5,703 bases of DNA, taken from Mariprofundaceae bacterium. Its GTDB lineage: Bacteria > Pseudomonadota > Zetaproteobacteria > Mariprofundales > J009. Below, piece by piece: positions 5,338 to 5,703 of the stretch (position 1 is the first letter of the stretch; each line of letters opens with the position of its first letter). The stretch spans positions 1 to 5,703 of the forward strand of contig WFMN01000007.1 of assembly GCA_015489095.1 (NCBI GenBank), given 5' to 3'. The notes below the pieces were generated by a model. The model was given only the letters and a program-made list of their open reading frames with translations. It did no database searches and was not told the origin of the DNA. Position numbers and translations under genes: made by a program.

Positions 5338-5703
5338 CCGACAGACGCGCGATCTCCCGCCGGTGGCGGCCAAACCACACCAACCCCCGCTTGACCGCCG
5401 CCACCACCGCGCGCGGGGTAATGGTCGCGCCGGTAAATTGATCGAAATCGCCACCATCCTTACGCACCGCCCAGCGGATGGTATGCAGCCCCTGACCGAC
5501 AAACTGGTCGATCCAGTGCTGGTTGGTGACAATGCCATCGCCCAGCCCCGGCGTTTCGTTGTGCGCGATCACCCGAATGGCGTGGATCGTTCCCTCCGGC
5601 GTCACCCCGAGCAGAATCTCGATCGCCCCCTGATAGCCATCGGGTGCCACCACCGACCACGAATAGCCAGAGACCGCCCCGTGGCTGCGCGCCACATAGA
5701 TGG
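5300..5703 (-). CDS. rnfG: Rnf electron transport complex subunit G, C-terminal part, cut by the right window edge
   Basis: RnfG (RsxG) is the periplasm-facing, covalently flavinylated subunit of the Rnf complex, which couples ferredoxin/NADH electron transfer to ion movement across the inner membrane. The last 134 codons are visible. They contain the FMN-binding domain: APDGYQGAIEILLGV, then HNETPGLGD, WAVRKDGGDFDQF and TGATITPRAVVAAVKR. The threonine that would carry FMN is the fourth residue of TGAT, codon 5423-5425. The KDGGDFDQFTGATITPRAV stretch favours RnfG over the related NqrC. After the domain there is a 20-residue basic then Ser/Pro-rich tail (HRREIARLSA onwards), which is encoded partly opposite the prfB 3' end. 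The frame is open to the window edge, so the N-terminal membrane helix lies outside. rnfE does not follow on this strand inside the window. Confidence 0.92.
   Translation of the reverse strand, partial: IYVARSHGAVSGYSWSVVAPDGYQGAIEILLGVTPEGTIHAIRVIAHNETPGLGDGIVTNQHWIDQFVGQGLHTIRWAVRKDGGDFDQFTGATITPRAVVAAVKRGLVWFGRHRREIARLSATPASPPSVGRG

Overview
The window is GC-rich bacterial DNA, most likely from a member of the Pseudomonadota. This rests on the codon use, a proteobacterial-type RnfG, an RF2 gene with the classic frameshift site, and dispersed palindromic repeats of kinds I recall from proteobacterial genomes. The sequence does not settle the lineage further. There are five protein-coding genes, two of them cut by the window edges. 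No tRNA, rRNA, CRISPR array, transposase or phage gene is visible.

Layout, left to right. Positions 1-216 hold the N-terminal end of an unidentified membrane protein on the minus strand. Its upstream reading frame runs open through two palindromic repeats (211-310 and 346-436). A short GC-rich repeat follows at 478-505. Next is a 746-residue chemoreceptor on the minus strand (669-2909), with a helical-bimodular-like periplasmic sensor, a PAS domain and a signalling hairpin. The 589-base gap 2910-3498 contains no gene. Its first 120 bases or so are the chemoreceptor leader; the rest is repeats: three tandem copies of a three-hairpin unit, a third palindromic element, a solo half element, and two more copies of the short repeat. 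bluB (5,6-dimethylbenzimidazole synthase, minus strand, 3499-4134) follows. prfB (release factor 2, plus strand, 4224-5337) is divergent from bluB and is read through a programmed +1 frameshift. The C-terminal part of rnfG (minus strand, 5300 to the window end) overlaps the prfB 3' end tail to tail.

The genes belong to unrelated processes: chemotaxis, the lower ligand of cobalamin, translation termination, and Rnf ion-translocating electron transport. They do not form one pathway or one operon. I see no convincing new multi-gene system. The features most worth a second look are the repeat landscape on both sides of the chemoreceptor, the repeat-derived open frame at the left edge, and the zero-spacer convergent overlap of prfB and rnfG.
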